A stretch of DNA of 64,000 nt from Chromobacterium violaceum ATCC 12472 (GCF_000007705.1 NC_005085.1:3171752-3235751), one strand, 5' to 3'; shown: positions 41,329 through 51,075, counted from the first letter of the stretch. The notes: generated by a model not told the origin, from the sequence alone. Translations and numbers: made by a program.

Positions 41329-41619
41329 AAGAGTATGTCGCCAGCAGTAACTTTCAAGCATTGAATGTCAAATAAATATCAATGCCGCGAGAAAACCCAT
41401 TTACCCGCGCTATCGATATCGGCACCCGCTCTTGAAGGGGACGGATGAATTTCTTTCCGGTTCCCGCTCCCGGCCTGATAGCCGGGCCGTCCGTGCCGCT
41501 CATCTGATTGGTACAGGCAAAGCCGCGCCATGGCTTTCGTATTCCGGCTCCGGCCCCTGTCTTTTGTCAGCCGGTCGATTTGCTATCTTGAATGCATTAC
41601 CCGCCGCAAGGAGCGAGAC

Positions 41620-42066
41620 ATGCCCCTCACCCAGCAGCAAATCCGCCTGGTCCAGGAAAGCTTCGCCAAGGTGGAGCCGATCGCCGACGAGGCCGCCAAG
41701 CTGTTTTACGACAAGCTGTTCGAATACGCGCCGGATCTGCGCCCGTTGTTCAAGAAGGACATGGCCGCGCAGCGGCAAATGCTGATGTCCACGCTGAAGC
41801 TGGCGGTCAAAGGGCTGGACGATCTGGAGCAATTGACGCCCGTGTTGCGCAAGCTGGCGCAACGCCATGTCGACTACGGCGTCAAGCCTGGCGACTACAC
41901 CCCGGTGGGCAATGCCTTGCTGTGGACCTTGAAGCAGGGGCTGGGCGAGGCGTCGTGGACCCAGGAACTGCGCGCAGCCTGGGTAGACGCTTTCCGGCTG
42001 ATGGCCACGGTGATGAAGCAGGCCGCCTACCCCGAGATCCAGCCAATCCAGGACGCCGGGGAGTAG
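41620..42066 (+). CDS. Single-domain bacterial haemoglobin (Vgb type)
   Basis: 148 residues. Globin fold with the A-helix MPLTQQQIRLVQESFAKVEP, CD-corner Phe region LFYDKLFEYAPDLRPLF, and the proximal haem histidine in LAQRHVDYGVKPGDYTPVG. No FAD/NAD reductase domain, so it is a VHb-like oxygen/NO-binding protein rather than flavohaemoglobin. Start at 41620 follows AAGGAG; longer frames lack support. Confidence 0.93.
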   Translation: MPLTQQQIRLVQESFAKVEPIADEAAKLFYDKLFEYAPDLRPLFKKDMAAQRQMLMSTLKLAVKGLDDLEQLTPVLRKLAQRHVDYGVKPGDYTPVGNALLWTLKQGLGEASWTQELRAAWVDAFRLMATVMKQAAYPEIQPIQDAGE

Positions 42067-42080
42067 CCGCCGGCAGCACG

Positions 42081-42110
42081 AAAAAAACCGCCGCCCGGAG
42101 TGGGCGGCGG
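42081..42110 (-). terminator. Terminator of the DsbA-like/MBL operon
   Basis: CCGCCGCCC (42088-42096) and GGGCGGCGG (42102-42110) form a 9-bp stem, loop GGAGT; on the minus strand seven T residues follow (42087-42081). It starts 20 bases after the DsbA-like stop. Confidence 0.9.
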
Positions 42111-42129
42111 CCAGGATGCGGCAAGAAAA

Positions 42130-42813
42130 TCAGCGGCAGCTTTCCGGCGTGCAGAACAGCGCGTCGTCGCCGCCCGCGGCCGGCTTGGGCAGGCGTTCCG
42201 CCAAGGCCGCGGCCAGTTGCGCCGGCTTGCCGAACCAGCCCGACAACTCCAGGCGCTCCAGCCGGCCATCCTGCTCCAGCACCGCCGACGGGAAACCGCG
42301 CAGGCCCAGTTGGCCCATCCGGCGCCGCGTGTCGTCGATGTGCTTTTCGGCATCCTCGCGGGCCGGCTGCCAGGCGGCCTGGAAAGCGCCGGCATCCGCG
42401 CCCAGTTCGACCGCCAATTCGCTCAACACCGCGAACTCTGCGATGCGCCGGCCTTCCTGGTAGTGGGCGCGCTGGATGCGTGCCAGCATCGCCAGCGGCG
42501 CGATGCCCAGCGTGTCCGCCGCCAGCACCGCGGCGATGGCCGGATTGGAGGCCAGCGGCGCGCCGATATCGTTCAACAACCCATCGTAGTAAGCGTCGCC
42601 GAAAGGCTGACCGCTCATCTGGGCGATGCGCTTGTCGTGCGGCATCACGTAGGATCGCCAATCGGGGGTGATGGTGCGCCCTTCCGACTCGTCCAGCATG
42701 CCGCCGGCGTGCATTTCCACGCTGACGCCCGGCAATGCGGCCACCGCCTGCAGCAGCGGAGAGGCGCCGTAGCACCAGCCGCACAGCGGATCGTAGAAAT
42801 AATGCAGTTTCAT
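42130..42813 (-). CDS. DsbA-family thioredoxin-fold protein
   Basis: 227 residues with the active-site motif YFYDPLCGWCYGASP (CGWC) and a helical insertion as in DsbA/FrnE-like proteins; no signal peptide, so probably cytoplasmic. LRGFPSAVLEQDGRL provides the cis-Pro loop. Catalyses disulphide or related thiol chemistry. ATG at 42813 is five bases after the MBL-fold gene stop. Confidence 0.88.
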   Translation of the reverse strand: MKLHYFYDPLCGWCYGASPLLQAVAALPGVSVEMHAGGMLDESEGRTITPDWRSYVMPHDKRIAQMSGQPFGDAYYDGLLNDIGAPLASNPAIAAVLAADTLGIAPLAMLARIQRAHYQEGRRIAEFAVLSELAVELGADAGAFQAAWQPAREDAEKHIDDTRRRMGQLGLRGFPSAVLEQDGRLERLELSGWFGKPAQLAAALAERLPKPAAGGDDALFCTPESCR

Positions 42814-42818
42814 GCTTG

Positions 42819-43679
42819 TTACCACTTCATCTCGCCCTTGCGCACCTTGGCGCCCAGCTCCAGCGTGGAGACTTCGGCCGCATTCGGGTAGGCCTGCTTC
42901 ATCGCCTCGATCAGCTCGCCGCTGTTGCGGGTTTCGGCGTTCTTGGCCTCAAAGGTTTTCAGATAGTCGCGGGTGTAGCGGATGGCGGACACGTCCATCT
43001 TGTCGCCGGCGATCATGTGGCCCGGCACTACCACTTCCGGCTTCAGCGCCTCCATGTCGTCCAGCTGCTTGTACCAGCCCTTGCGTTCGGCGTCGTTCTG
43101 GGTGTCGGCGGTCCAGACATGCATGCCGGAGTAGATGCCGACATTGCCGACGATGGCGCGGATGGACGGAATCCACATATAGCCGCGGTGAGCCATCACG
43201 CCCTGGGTGTCGCGCAGTTCCAGCGCCTTGCCTTCCAGCATGATCTTGTCAGCCTTCAGCGCGGTCGGCAGCAACGGGTTGGCCTGCGGCGCGTTGGCGC
43301 CCATCTTCGGGCCCCAGAACGCCACCTTGCCCTTCACATTGCCCTTGATGTGGGCCAGCACTTCCGGCGCGGCCACCAGTTCGGCCTTGGGGAAGATCTG
43401 TTTCAGCACCGAGGCGCCGAAGTAGTAGTCCGGATCGGCCTGGCTGACGTAGATGGTCTTCAGGTTCTTGCCGCTGTCCAGCACCTTGGCGGCGATGCGG
43501 TAGGCGTCGGCGCGGGTGAAGCCGGTGTCGATCAGCACGGCGTCCTTGTCGCCGGTGACCAGCACGGAAGAAACGTTGAAGCTGTTGCCATCGGCGTTGT
43601 ACACCGACAGTTTCAGGTCGCCCGCATGGGCGAAACCGGCGGCGGCGAGAGCGGCGGCGATCAGAGTTTGACGGATCAT
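42819..43679 (-). CDS. Secreted metallo-beta-lactamase-fold protein with degenerate metal site
   Basis: 286 residues with a signal peptide (MIRQTLIAAALAAAGFAHA). The fold is clear (VLVTGDKDAVLIDTGFTRAD, AIVGNVGIYSGMHVW, VVVPGHMIAGDK), but the usual HxHxDH motif is replaced by VSQADPDYYFGAS: all three histidines are gone and only acidic residues remain. It is therefore unlikely to bind zinc in the standard way. AAGGAG precedes the ATG. Transcribed before the DsbA-like gene and divergent from a LysR regulator. Confidence 0.88.
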   Translation of the reverse strand: MIRQTLIAAALAAAGFAHAGDLKLSVYNADGNSFNVSSVLVTGDKDAVLIDTGFTRADAYRIAAKVLDSGKNLKTIYVSQADPDYYFGASVLKQIFPKAELVAAPEVLAHIKGNVKGKVAFWGPKMGANAPQANPLLPTALKADKIMLEGKALELRDTQGVMAHRGYMWIPSIRAIVGNVGIYSGMHVWTADTQNDAERKGWYKQLDDMEALKPEVVVPGHMIAGDKMDVSAIRYTRDYLKTFEAKNAETRNSGELIEAMKQAYPNAAEVSTLELGAKVRKGEMKW

Positions 43680-43821
43680 AAGGTGACTCCTTGGTCTAAA
43701 TGCCGGCGCCCGCCGGCGGGTTGCACTGCGTTTCAGTGAGGATGCGCACACTATAAGCGCAATAATCGATCCAATAAATCGGCTAAACTGCACATTATTG
43801 TTTCTTAAATCGTGCAAATAA

Positions 43822-44727
43822 ATGGACCGACTCACCGCCATGCAAGTCTTCGCCGAAGTTGCCCAGTTGGGCAGCTTCACCGCCGCCGGCGACAAGCTGG
43901 ACATGTCGCGCCCGATGGTCACCCGCTATGTCGAAGAGCTGGAGCAATGGCTGGGCGTGCGGCTGCTGCAGCGTTCCACCCGCAAGGTCACCCTCACCGA
44001 CGCCGGCCTCGCCTGCCTGGCCCGCTGCCGGCAGATGCTGGACCTGGCGGACGAAGTGCGGGCCGACGCCAGCCAGCGCGACGGCCAGGTGCGCGGCTTG
44101 CTCAGGGTGGCGGCCAGCACCTCTTTCGGCCTGGCGGTGCTGGGCGGCGCCGTGGCGGAGTTCGGCGAGCGCCACCCCCAGCTGCGGGTAGACCTGCAGC
44201 TGGGCGATCGCGCGGTGAACCTGATTGAAGAAAGAATAGACCTCGCCATCCGCATTACCAACGAACCGGACCCCGGCCTGGTGGGAAGGCGGCTATGCGA
44301 TTGCCGCTCGCTGCTGGTGGCCGCGCCCTCTTACCTTGCCCGCCACGGCACGCCGAAAGAGCCGGTGGATCTGGAGAGCCACCGCTGTCTCAGCTACAGC
44401 AATTTCGGCCGCAGCGAATGGCGGTTGCGGAAGGGCGAGGAAGAATCGAAAGTGCGGGTCGCCGGCAACATCAGCGCCAACGAAGCCAGCGCGCTCCTGA
44501 GCGCCACGCTGGCCGGCGCCGGCGTCAGCCTGCAGCCCAGCTACCTGGCCGCGCCATACGTGCGGCGGGGCGAGCTGGCGGCGCTGCTGCCGGCATGGCA
44601 GCCCGCCGTGCTGGGCATTCACGCGCTTTACCCATCGCGCCGGCTGCTGCCGCTGTCGCTGCGCAGCCTGCTGGACTTCCTGGTGGAAAAGCTGGGCGGG
44701 CCGGAAGCCCCCTGGGACCGCGGATAA
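43822..44727 (+). CDS. LysR-family transcriptional regulator
   Basis: 301 residues. N-terminal winged HTH (MDRLTAMQVFAEVAQLGSFT, AAGDKLDMSRPMVTRYVEEL) and a periplasmic-binding-type effector domain. Divergent from the MBL-DsbA pair across about 140 bases, the usual LysR layout, so that pair is the likely target. The intergenic region carries TGCAC...GTGCA (43788-43815), a possible but unproven half-site pair. Confidence 0.92.
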   Translation: MDRLTAMQVFAEVAQLGSFTAAGDKLDMSRPMVTRYVEELEQWLGVRLLQRSTRKVTLTDAGLACLARCRQMLDLADEVRADASQRDGQVRGLLRVAASTSFGLAVLGGAVAEFGERHPQLRVDLQLGDRAVNLIEERIDLAIRITNEPDPGLVGRRLCDCRSLLVAAPSYLARHGTPKEPVDLESHRCLSYSNFGRSEWRLRKGEEESKVRVAGNISANEASALLSATLAGAGVSLQPSYLAAPYVRRGELAALLPAWQPAVLGIHALYPSRRLLPLSLRSLLDFLVEKLGGPEAPWDRG

Positions 44728-44829
44728 CTCGGGCCCCGCCGGCGGGCTCAGCCTTGAAAAGCCTCGCGATGGGAAATCGCGGGGAAGCTGCGTTCGGCCG
44801 CGCGCGGCATCCGGCATCCCTGGCAGATT

Positions 44830-45351
44830 TTAGCCGACGCGCGGCGGCGGCTCGGGAACGGATGCCATCGGCGGAGGAAGCGGCTGAACCACCTCCACGG
44901 ACTCCAGCCAGCCGTCATCCTGATGGCGAGCGATGCAGACCTTGCTGCGCCTGCCGCGAGCTAGCTCGGTTTCCGCGATGCCCAGCGCCTGCGCCACCTC
45001 CCGTTCCGCCACCGCCGGAATCTGCCCGCGCCGGTTCACGCCGGCGAAGCGCCACAGATTGATGGCCGCCCACAACAGCAGCGCGCCGCCGATCAACGCC
45101 GCCGCCAAGGCGTACAGGATCAGCAGATGGCGGCTGTGCACCCAGCCTATGCCCCGCACCCAGCCGGGAACAGGGACGCGCATCCCGCCAAGCCTGGCCA
45201 GGGACACCAGCAGCGGCAACCACAGGTAAAACCACACGCACCAGAACGCCAGCGTCACCAGCCAACCGAGCAGGCGGCGCCACCACGGCACATTGTGCAC
45301 GGCGGAAATGATCAGATAGTCGTCTTCATGCTCATGCAAGGGGGTGGCCAT
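44830..45351 (-). CDS. pgaD: Poly-N-acetylglucosamine biosynthesis protein PgaD
   Basis: 173 residues with two membrane helices (about 26-50 and 75-105; LGWLVTLAFWCVWFYLWLPL and LILYALAAALIGGALLLW) and a cytoplasmic C-terminus (VAEREVAQALGIAETELARG). PgaD and PgaC form the c-di-GMP-responsive synthase in E. coli. The start overlaps the PgaC stop (TGATG). Confidence 0.88.
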   Translation of the reverse strand: MATPLHEHEDDYLIISAVHNVPWWRRLLGWLVTLAFWCVWFYLWLPLLVSLARLGGMRVPVPGWVRGIGWVHSRHLLILYALAAALIGGALLLWAAINLWRFAGVNRRGQIPAVAEREVAQALGIAETELARGRRSKVCIARHQDDGWLESVEVVQPLPPPMASVPEPPPRVG

Positions 45352-46586
45352 CAGCGTACTCCCCGGTCCGGACTCACCCAGCGCGCGCGCTTGCCGCTGC
45401 GTCGCAGCGCCGCCTGCGGAAACGCCACCACCGTGGTGGCGGTATTGACCAGCCAGTAGGCCAGCGGATACCACACCATCCAGAAATAATTGCGCCCCAG
45501 GCCCCGGTCGTACCGGCTGTCTATCGCCTTGCTGACGATGAATTGCAGCAGGCAGGTCAGGCCCAGCAGCAGCCCCTGCCAATTGGGCAGAAACGGCGAG
45601 TCCACCGGTGGGAGCGCACCGGGGATGAAGACGTCCACTATCCACCAGATGATGATGAAGGCCATCACATACGACCACACCACGCTGAAGAAATATTCGA
45701 CATACACCGGCCACATGCGGCGAAACCGCCATGAGCCGAAGATCTCGCTGTTGCGCAGCAAGGCCTGGGTGCCGCCCTTGGCCCAGCGCAGCCGCTGCTT
45801 CCACAGGCCCTTCAATGTTTCCGGCATCAGTATCCACACCAGCGCGCGCGGCTCGAAGCGCACGTCCCAATGTTGCAGCTGTATCTTCCAGCTGATATCG
45901 ATGTCTTCGGTCAGCATGTCGGGACTCCAGTAGCCGGCCTGGACGACGGCGGTCTTGCGAAAGGCCGCGATGACCCCGGACACGGTGAACAGACGGCCAT
46001 AAGTGCGCTGCGCGCGCTTGATCAGGCCGATGATGGAGGTGAACTCCCCTACCTGCAGCCGGCCCAGCAGCGTGGTGCGGTTGCGGATGCGGGGATTGCC
46101 GGTCACCGCGCCGACGCGCGAGCCCAGCTGGAAGTGGCGCATCAGCCACTTGGCCGCATGCGGATCGAGCAGCGCGTCGCCGTCGATGCAGATCAGGTGC
46201 TCGTAGCGCGACAACAGCAGCGCGGTATTGAGGCCCACCGCCTTGCCCTGGTTGTGCGCCTGATGGATCACCCGCAGTCTGGGATGCTCCTGGGCCATCT
46301 GGTTCAGGATGGCGGCGGTGCCGTCCCTGCTGCCGTCGTTGACCGCGATCACCTCGAACTCGGGATAGTCGAGCGCCAGCGCATGCGACAGCGTTTCGCG
46401 GACGTGGGCTTCTTCGTTGAAACACGGCACCACCACCGTCACAGGCGGATAGCTGACATCCGGAGGATGCTCCAGCGGCGGATCATGCCGCTCGTAGTGC
46501 AAGTAATACCCCACCGCGCCTATCATCCACAGATAGGACATGAACAGCGGGTAATAAAAGGCGAAATCCAGAACGTAGTGGTTCAT
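45351..46586 (-). CDS. pgaC: Poly-beta-1,6-N-acetylglucosamine synthase PgaC
   Basis: 411-residue processive GT2 glycosyltransferase in the inner membrane. Visible: N-terminal membrane helices, TVVVPCFNEEAHVRETL (UDP-GlcNAc site), DGDALLDPHAAKWL, TEDIDISWKIQLQH and the QxxRW motif in KQRLRWAKGG, then further C-terminal helices. GGAGGAG precedes the ATG at 46586. Polymerises GlcNAc for the biofilm polysaccharide PNAG with PgaD. Confidence 0.95.
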   Translation of the reverse strand: MNHYVLDFAFYYPLFMSYLWMIGAVGYYLHYERHDPPLEHPPDVSYPPVTVVVPCFNEEAHVRETLSHALALDYPEFEVIAVNDGSRDGTAAILNQMAQEHPRLRVIHQAHNQGKAVGLNTALLLSRYEHLICIDGDALLDPHAAKWLMRHFQLGSRVGAVTGNPRIRNRTTLLGRLQVGEFTSIIGLIKRAQRTYGRLFTVSGVIAAFRKTAVVQAGYWSPDMLTEDIDISWKIQLQHWDVRFEPRALVWILMPETLKGLWKQRLRWAKGGTQALLRNSEIFGSWRFRRMWPVYVEYFFSVVWSYVMAFIIIWWIVDVFIPGALPPVDSPFLPNWQGLLLGLTCLLQFIVSKAIDSRYDRGLGRNYFWMVWYPLAYWLVNTATTVVAFPQAALRRSGKRARWVSPDRGVR

Positions 46587-46626
46587 CGCCGCTCCTCCGA
46601 CGCATCGTTGCCGCAAGCCGCCCGCG

Positions 46627-48360
46627 TCATCGCGGCGTCTCGGCCAGGGAAAACGCCCGCCTCAGCGTCCGCCATCCGGCGGCGTCGCTGTCCGGCAGGC
46701 CCGGGTAATACGCCATCTGGCGCACGCCCCAGCCATTCAGCTCGCGCATCCAGCCGGCCAGCGTCTCCGCCGGCACCGGCTTGCCGCTGCGCGGGTCGAC
46801 GCTGGGCAACTCGAAAACCGTCTTCTCCAGCGCGCCCGGCGTCTCGGCCACCTTGCGCTGCAAACGGCGCAGCCAGTCGTCCGCATTGCCCCCCGCAGCC
46901 TGCCGCGGCGCCGCCGACACCTCCACTCGGTCGTATTCGGCCAGCATTCTGCGCCAGTCATCATCCGCGGCGCCGCTCAGCAAGGCGTCGCCGTCCAGCC
47001 CGCTGGCCGCCTTCAGCCTGGGGTTGGATTCGCGGACCGCCTCGGCCAGCCGCAGCTGAAGCGCGTCCCGGCCGCCCATTGCCGGCGCGCCGGCCGGTGG
47101 CAGCCCCTCGCCTCGGAACAGCAAGCCGCGGAAGCGGCCTGCGCGGCCGAGCTCCCGATAAACGTCGAATAGAGCGGGAGGCGGCAGCCGCAACCCATCC
47201 ACCGGCAGCCAGGCATAAACCTCCACGCCCACGCGGCTGTCCAGCTGCCATGCGGCCCGGTTAAACAGGTCGGCGCGCATCGGCAGATGGCTGTTGGGAA
47301 AGTACAGCTGGCGCGCGACGCCATCGCCGTCCTGATCGTGGAATGCCTTCAGATAGACTATGCTCGCCCCCATCTCCTTCACGCGATCCAGCGCCTTGCC
47401 CAGCTTCTCTTCCTGCTTCGCCGGATCCGGGTCGTAGATGTCGTCGAGCGACAGCGGCATCGCCCGCTCGGGCCTGGGCGCGATGCCCTGCGGCCAGCGC
47501 TGGCTGGCCTGCACCAGCCGGGCAAAATCCGCCAGGCTCATGTCCGCGCCCACCAGCACCCGCCGCAATGCGGACAGGGGCACGTCGGGGCCATTGACCC
47601 CGTCGTCCAAGGTCAGCATCGCCGGCATGCCGAGCTTGGCGGCGATGGCCCCCGCTTCCCGGGTGTAACTGTCATAGGGCCATACCATGGCGCGCGGCGC
47701 GCGTCCCAGCTTTTGACGCAGCAACGCGCTGTTCCGCGCCAGGTCCCGCTCCACCCGCGCCAGGAATTGGCCATGGCTCTCGTAACTGCCGCTAGCCGGG
47801 TCGTAGCGCGCCGACGAGGCGGCCGGCAGCAGATTGCCCTGAGGATTGGCCTGGATGCCGTAATGAAGATCGAATGTATGGTTGGCCACCTCCACCAGGC
47901 CGCTGGCCTGCATCTCGCGAATCTGCCCCCAGGAGAGGAAATCATCGCGCGGAACCTTCACGCCGGCGAAGTTGACGCTGCCGCCCTCGGGCGGGGACAG
48001 CCAGCTGCCAACCAGACCGATCAAGGCCGGCGCGCGGAAAGCCTTGAGCACCGGGTAGACCTGGGTATAGACGCTGCGGTAGCCGTCGTCGAAACTCAGC
48101 AAGACCGACTTGTCCGGCAAAGCCGGTCCGCCGGCCCTGGCCGCCATCGCGTCGTCGAGGCTGACGAAGCGGAATCCCGCGCCGCGCAACCATTCCAGCT
48201 GCCGGGCCAAGGCATCCACATCGACGCTTTCATCATCCTGCCGCGCCTGGGCCTGCGAAATCTCGTGATAACAGAGAATCAGCAGCCCCTGTGCCTGCGC
48301 CTGCCCTATCCAGCCGCACCCAAGCGCCAGCAACAGCCAAACCATCCTGAATCCGCTCAT
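46627..48360 (-). CDS. pgaB: PNAG deacetylase/hydrolase PgaB
   Basis: 577 residues with a signal peptide (about 1-24). N-terminal NodB-type deacetylase domain (LLILCYHEISQ, LSFDDGYRSVYTQVYPVL, VEVANHTFDLHYG carrying the Asp/His metal ligands) and a C-terminal GH153-type TIM barrel (from about residue 290). Partially de-N-acetylates PNAG during export. No lipobox cysteine is seen, unlike E. coli PgaB. The start ATG is one base after the PgaA stop. Confidence 0.94.
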   Translation of the reverse strand: MSGFRMVWLLLALGCGWIGQAQAQGLLILCYHEISQAQARQDDESVDVDALARQLEWLRGAGFRFVSLDDAMAARAGGPALPDKSVLLSFDDGYRSVYTQVYPVLKAFRAPALIGLVGSWLSPPEGGSVNFAGVKVPRDDFLSWGQIREMQASGLVEVANHTFDLHYGIQANPQGNLLPAASSARYDPASGSYESHGQFLARVERDLARNSALLRQKLGRAPRAMVWPYDSYTREAGAIAAKLGMPAMLTLDDGVNGPDVPLSALRRVLVGADMSLADFARLVQASQRWPQGIAPRPERAMPLSLDDIYDPDPAKQEEKLGKALDRVKEMGASIVYLKAFHDQDGDGVARQLYFPNSHLPMRADLFNRAAWQLDSRVGVEVYAWLPVDGLRLPPPALFDVYRELGRAGRFRGLLFRGEGLPPAGAPAMGGRDALQLRLAEAVRESNPRLKAASGLDGDALLSGAADDDWRRMLAEYDRVEVSAAPRQAAGGNADDWLRRLQRKVAETPGALEKTVFELPSVDPRSGKPVPAETLAGWMRELNGWGVRQMAYYPGLPDSDAAGWRTLRRAFSLAETPR

Positions 48361-48361
48361 G

Positions 48362-50788
48362 TCAGAACCGCCATTCAAGTCGCACGTAGATGCGGTTGCC
48401 GATATCCGCCGCGCCGTCATAAGGATGACGGTTTCTGGCGAAGCCGTAAGTCAGGCCGCCGCGGGGCGACCAGCGCCATTCCTGCTCGACGTAGAAGCCC
48501 CACACCGCGCCGGTGCCGAAGCCCTGCTGCCGGTACTGGCCGACGGTCAGCCCCAGCCGCTGGTGCAGGCTGTCGTCGTAGCGCCCCCACAGCCGCCATT
48601 CCTGCGCCACGGTCAGATCGGCCTCGAAATCGCTGCGCGGGTTGTAGTAGATCGCGGAAGGCGTGTCGCTGTTGCGGCCGGCGCTCAGCGCGAGAATGGT
48701 GTCCAGCTTGTACACCGGGCCGCTGTGCCAGCGCTCCTGCCAGTTGGCGCCGAGCCCGCCGCGCCGGTTGCCGTCGCTGAGGCTGGTATATGATGCCTGG
48801 CCGCCGAAGCTGCGGTAGTCGCTGACGCGGTAAGTTGCGCTCAGCTGGACGGCGTTGCCGCGCACGCCGTCAAACCGGCCCTTCAGCGGCGCGTCCGGCG
48901 TGTTGATCTCCGCATGCGCGCCCAGCGTCCAGTAGTCATCCGGCGTCCAGCCGAAGCCGGCGAAAGCGCCGCCGCCGCGCGCGCCGCCCAGTTGCGCGGT
49001 CAGGCCCGCCTCCGCGGTGCCGAAGGCCGAGCGGTACTGGATGCCGACGCCCCCGTCCTGCCGGCTGACCCGGCCGATATCGCGGTAATTGGCGGTGGCG
49101 TAGTCGTGCAGCGCGAACAGCCGCCAGTGCCCCCATGGCGACGAGTACAGCCGGGCATGCTCGTCCCAGCCGCCGAGTTCGTCGACGCCCGCTCCGCCGC
49201 CGCCGGGCAGATCCTTGCCCGCCTCCACCGTCAGCTCAGGCCGCCGTTCCCAATACCAACGACGCTCCAGCCGATCCAGCGTCGCCCACTCGGGCTGAGC
49301 CTGCCGCAGATAATCGATCTGACGCTTGGCCTCGTCCAGTTCCTTCAGATCCATCGCCGACTGGGCCAGGCCGGCGTAGGCGCTGTAATTGTCCGGATCG
49401 TCCGCGCGCAGCCTATCGTAGATGCCGGCCGCCATCCTCGGCCATCCTCGCGCCAGCGCCACTTCGGCTTGTCCGCCCCGCAAGCTGGCGTTGTGCGGCG
49501 CCTGCTCCAGCAAGGCATCCAGTTTCTGCCAGGCCTCGCGGGTGCGGTCGGAATAGGAATCCATCATCGCATCCAGCTGCGCCAGCTCGCGGTAATCCGG
49601 ATTGCTGGCCTTGCGTCCATAACTGAAGACATACGGCGGCACCGACATCAGCAGGGTGTCCAGCTCTCGCCGCGACTCGGCGATCCGTCCCGACTCGAAC
49701 AGCGCATACACCAGCCCGATATGCCATTCCACATGCTGGTTCGGATCGGGGCTGGCCGCGGCAAGCTCGCGGTACAGCGGCAAGGCCCGCTCCGGACGGC
49801 GCAAAGCCAGGTAGGCATCGGCCACCGCGGCCTTGGCGTAAAGTCCGGCGCCCAGCGGCGCGGCTTCGTATTCGCGCGCCGCGTCGGCGCTGAGGCCGCG
49901 CTGCTGCAGCATGATCAGCCTGTCGTCCAGCGCGCCACGCTTCATCCAGGCGGCGGGCGGAGGCAGTTGGCCGCCGGCCGCCTGGTTATCGCTCAAGGCC
50001 CGGTCGGTCAGAGAGAAACGCGCCAGGCCGGTCGCGGTCTGCTGACGGGCCTCGCCCCAATGGCTGAGCATCGCGGCCTGGTCCAGTTCGGCCCTGCTCT
50101 GCAGGACGGGATCCTTCAAGCGGTAGCGCGTCATCGCCGCCGCGGCCTCGAACGGCGCATGCAGGCGCAACAGCAGGCCAACATAGGTGCGCGCCAGATC
50201 CGGATCATCGGGAAAACGCGCCAGAGCCGATTGCGCGTAAGCGAGGGCGCGGGCGGACTCTGGACCGGCGGCCAGCACATAGGCCCGGGCGCGGGCGCGC
50301 TCCAGCGCAGAGCCGGCGCCGCCCTTGCCGTCCGCCGCGTCCAGCGTGGCCAATGCCTGGCTGTCGGCGCCAGCCTCAGCCTGCGCCATCGCCAGCGCCG
50401 CCAGCCAGGACGCGTCGCGCTGCTTCTCCGGCAAACGCCGGTACAGCTCGACCGCCGACGCGTAGTCATGCCGGTCGCGGGCGGCGCTCGCCAACAGCCG
50501 CAATGTCGGCGCGGATAGCGGAACATCGGAGAACCTGCGCGCCTCATCCACGGCTTCGCGGCCGCGGCCGGCCCACGCCAGCACAGTCAGATAATCATCC
50601 ACCACCTGGCTCTGGCGGTTGCCGCCGGCCACCTCGCGCTGCAGCAACTGCAAGGCCGGCCCGGTGTCGCCGTTGCGCGCCTTGACGATAGCCTCCGCGT
50701 AGCCAGGTTGCCGCCACAGCGGCAGCGCGTCCGCAACCGCCAGCATCGGCAAGAAACACAACGACAGCACGAACAAACTTTTCAACAT
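48362..50788 (-). CDS. pgaA: PNAG outer-membrane porin PgaA
   Basis: 808 residues. Signal peptide (MLKSLFVLSLCFLPMLAVA), a long periplasmic TPR superhelix (about 25-510) that binds deacetylated PNAG, and a C-terminal beta-barrel of about 16 strands ending IYVRLEWRF, with an aromatic C-terminal Phe. First gene of the minus-strand pgaABCD operon. The upstream 150 bases are strikingly AT-rich and should contain its promoter. Confidence 0.94.
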   Translation of the reverse strand: MLKSLFVLSLCFLPMLAVADALPLWRQPGYAEAIVKARNGDTGPALQLLQREVAGGNRQSQVVDDYLTVLAWAGRGREAVDEARRFSDVPLSAPTLRLLASAARDRHDYASAVELYRRLPEKQRDASWLAALAMAQAEAGADSQALATLDAADGKGGAGSALERARARAYVLAAGPESARALAYAQSALARFPDDPDLARTYVGLLLRLHAPFEAAAAMTRYRLKDPVLQSRAELDQAAMLSHWGEARQQTATGLARFSLTDRALSDNQAAGGQLPPPAAWMKRGALDDRLIMLQQRGLSADAAREYEAAPLGAGLYAKAAVADAYLALRRPERALPLYRELAAASPDPNQHVEWHIGLVYALFESGRIAESRRELDTLLMSVPPYVFSYGRKASNPDYRELAQLDAMMDSYSDRTREAWQKLDALLEQAPHNASLRGGQAEVALARGWPRMAAGIYDRLRADDPDNYSAYAGLAQSAMDLKELDEAKRQIDYLRQAQPEWATLDRLERRWYWERRPELTVEAGKDLPGGGGAGVDELGGWDEHARLYSSPWGHWRLFALHDYATANYRDIGRVSRQDGGVGIQYRSAFGTAEAGLTAQLGGARGGGAFAGFGWTPDDYWTLGAHAEINTPDAPLKGRFDGVRGNAVQLSATYRVSDYRSFGGQASYTSLSDGNRRGGLGANWQERWHSGPVYKLDTILALSAGRNSDTPSAIYYNPRSDFEADLTVAQEWRLWGRYDDSLHQRLGLTVGQYRQQGFGTGAVWGFYVEQEWRWSPRGGLTYGFARNRHPYDGAADIGNRIYVRLEWRF

Positions 50789-51075
50789 GATCGCACCTCT
50801 CCGTCGATGCCAGCCGCAGGAAAAGCGCTGCGATGCTAAGCCAACGCATTGGGCTCACCCGCACGGCATCCATCCAATTGATAATACATTATTATTTGTG
50901 AATTAAAATAAATATTAAAATAACCTTGCATGACGCCCCGCATGGACATACTCCGCAGCCGGTAGGGAAAAACCGCGATTGCCCGCCGCCGCCAGATCGC
51001 CTAAGCTCAGCTACAAGACCATCCCGGCAGCAGGCCGGAGCCGCGCAACCCGTTTCGAGAAGTGGAATCAAGCCG

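Noticed and set aside
43788-43815. TGCAC...GTGCA as a definite LysR site
   Set aside because: The arms are short and the spacing long; it is mentioned only as a possibility.
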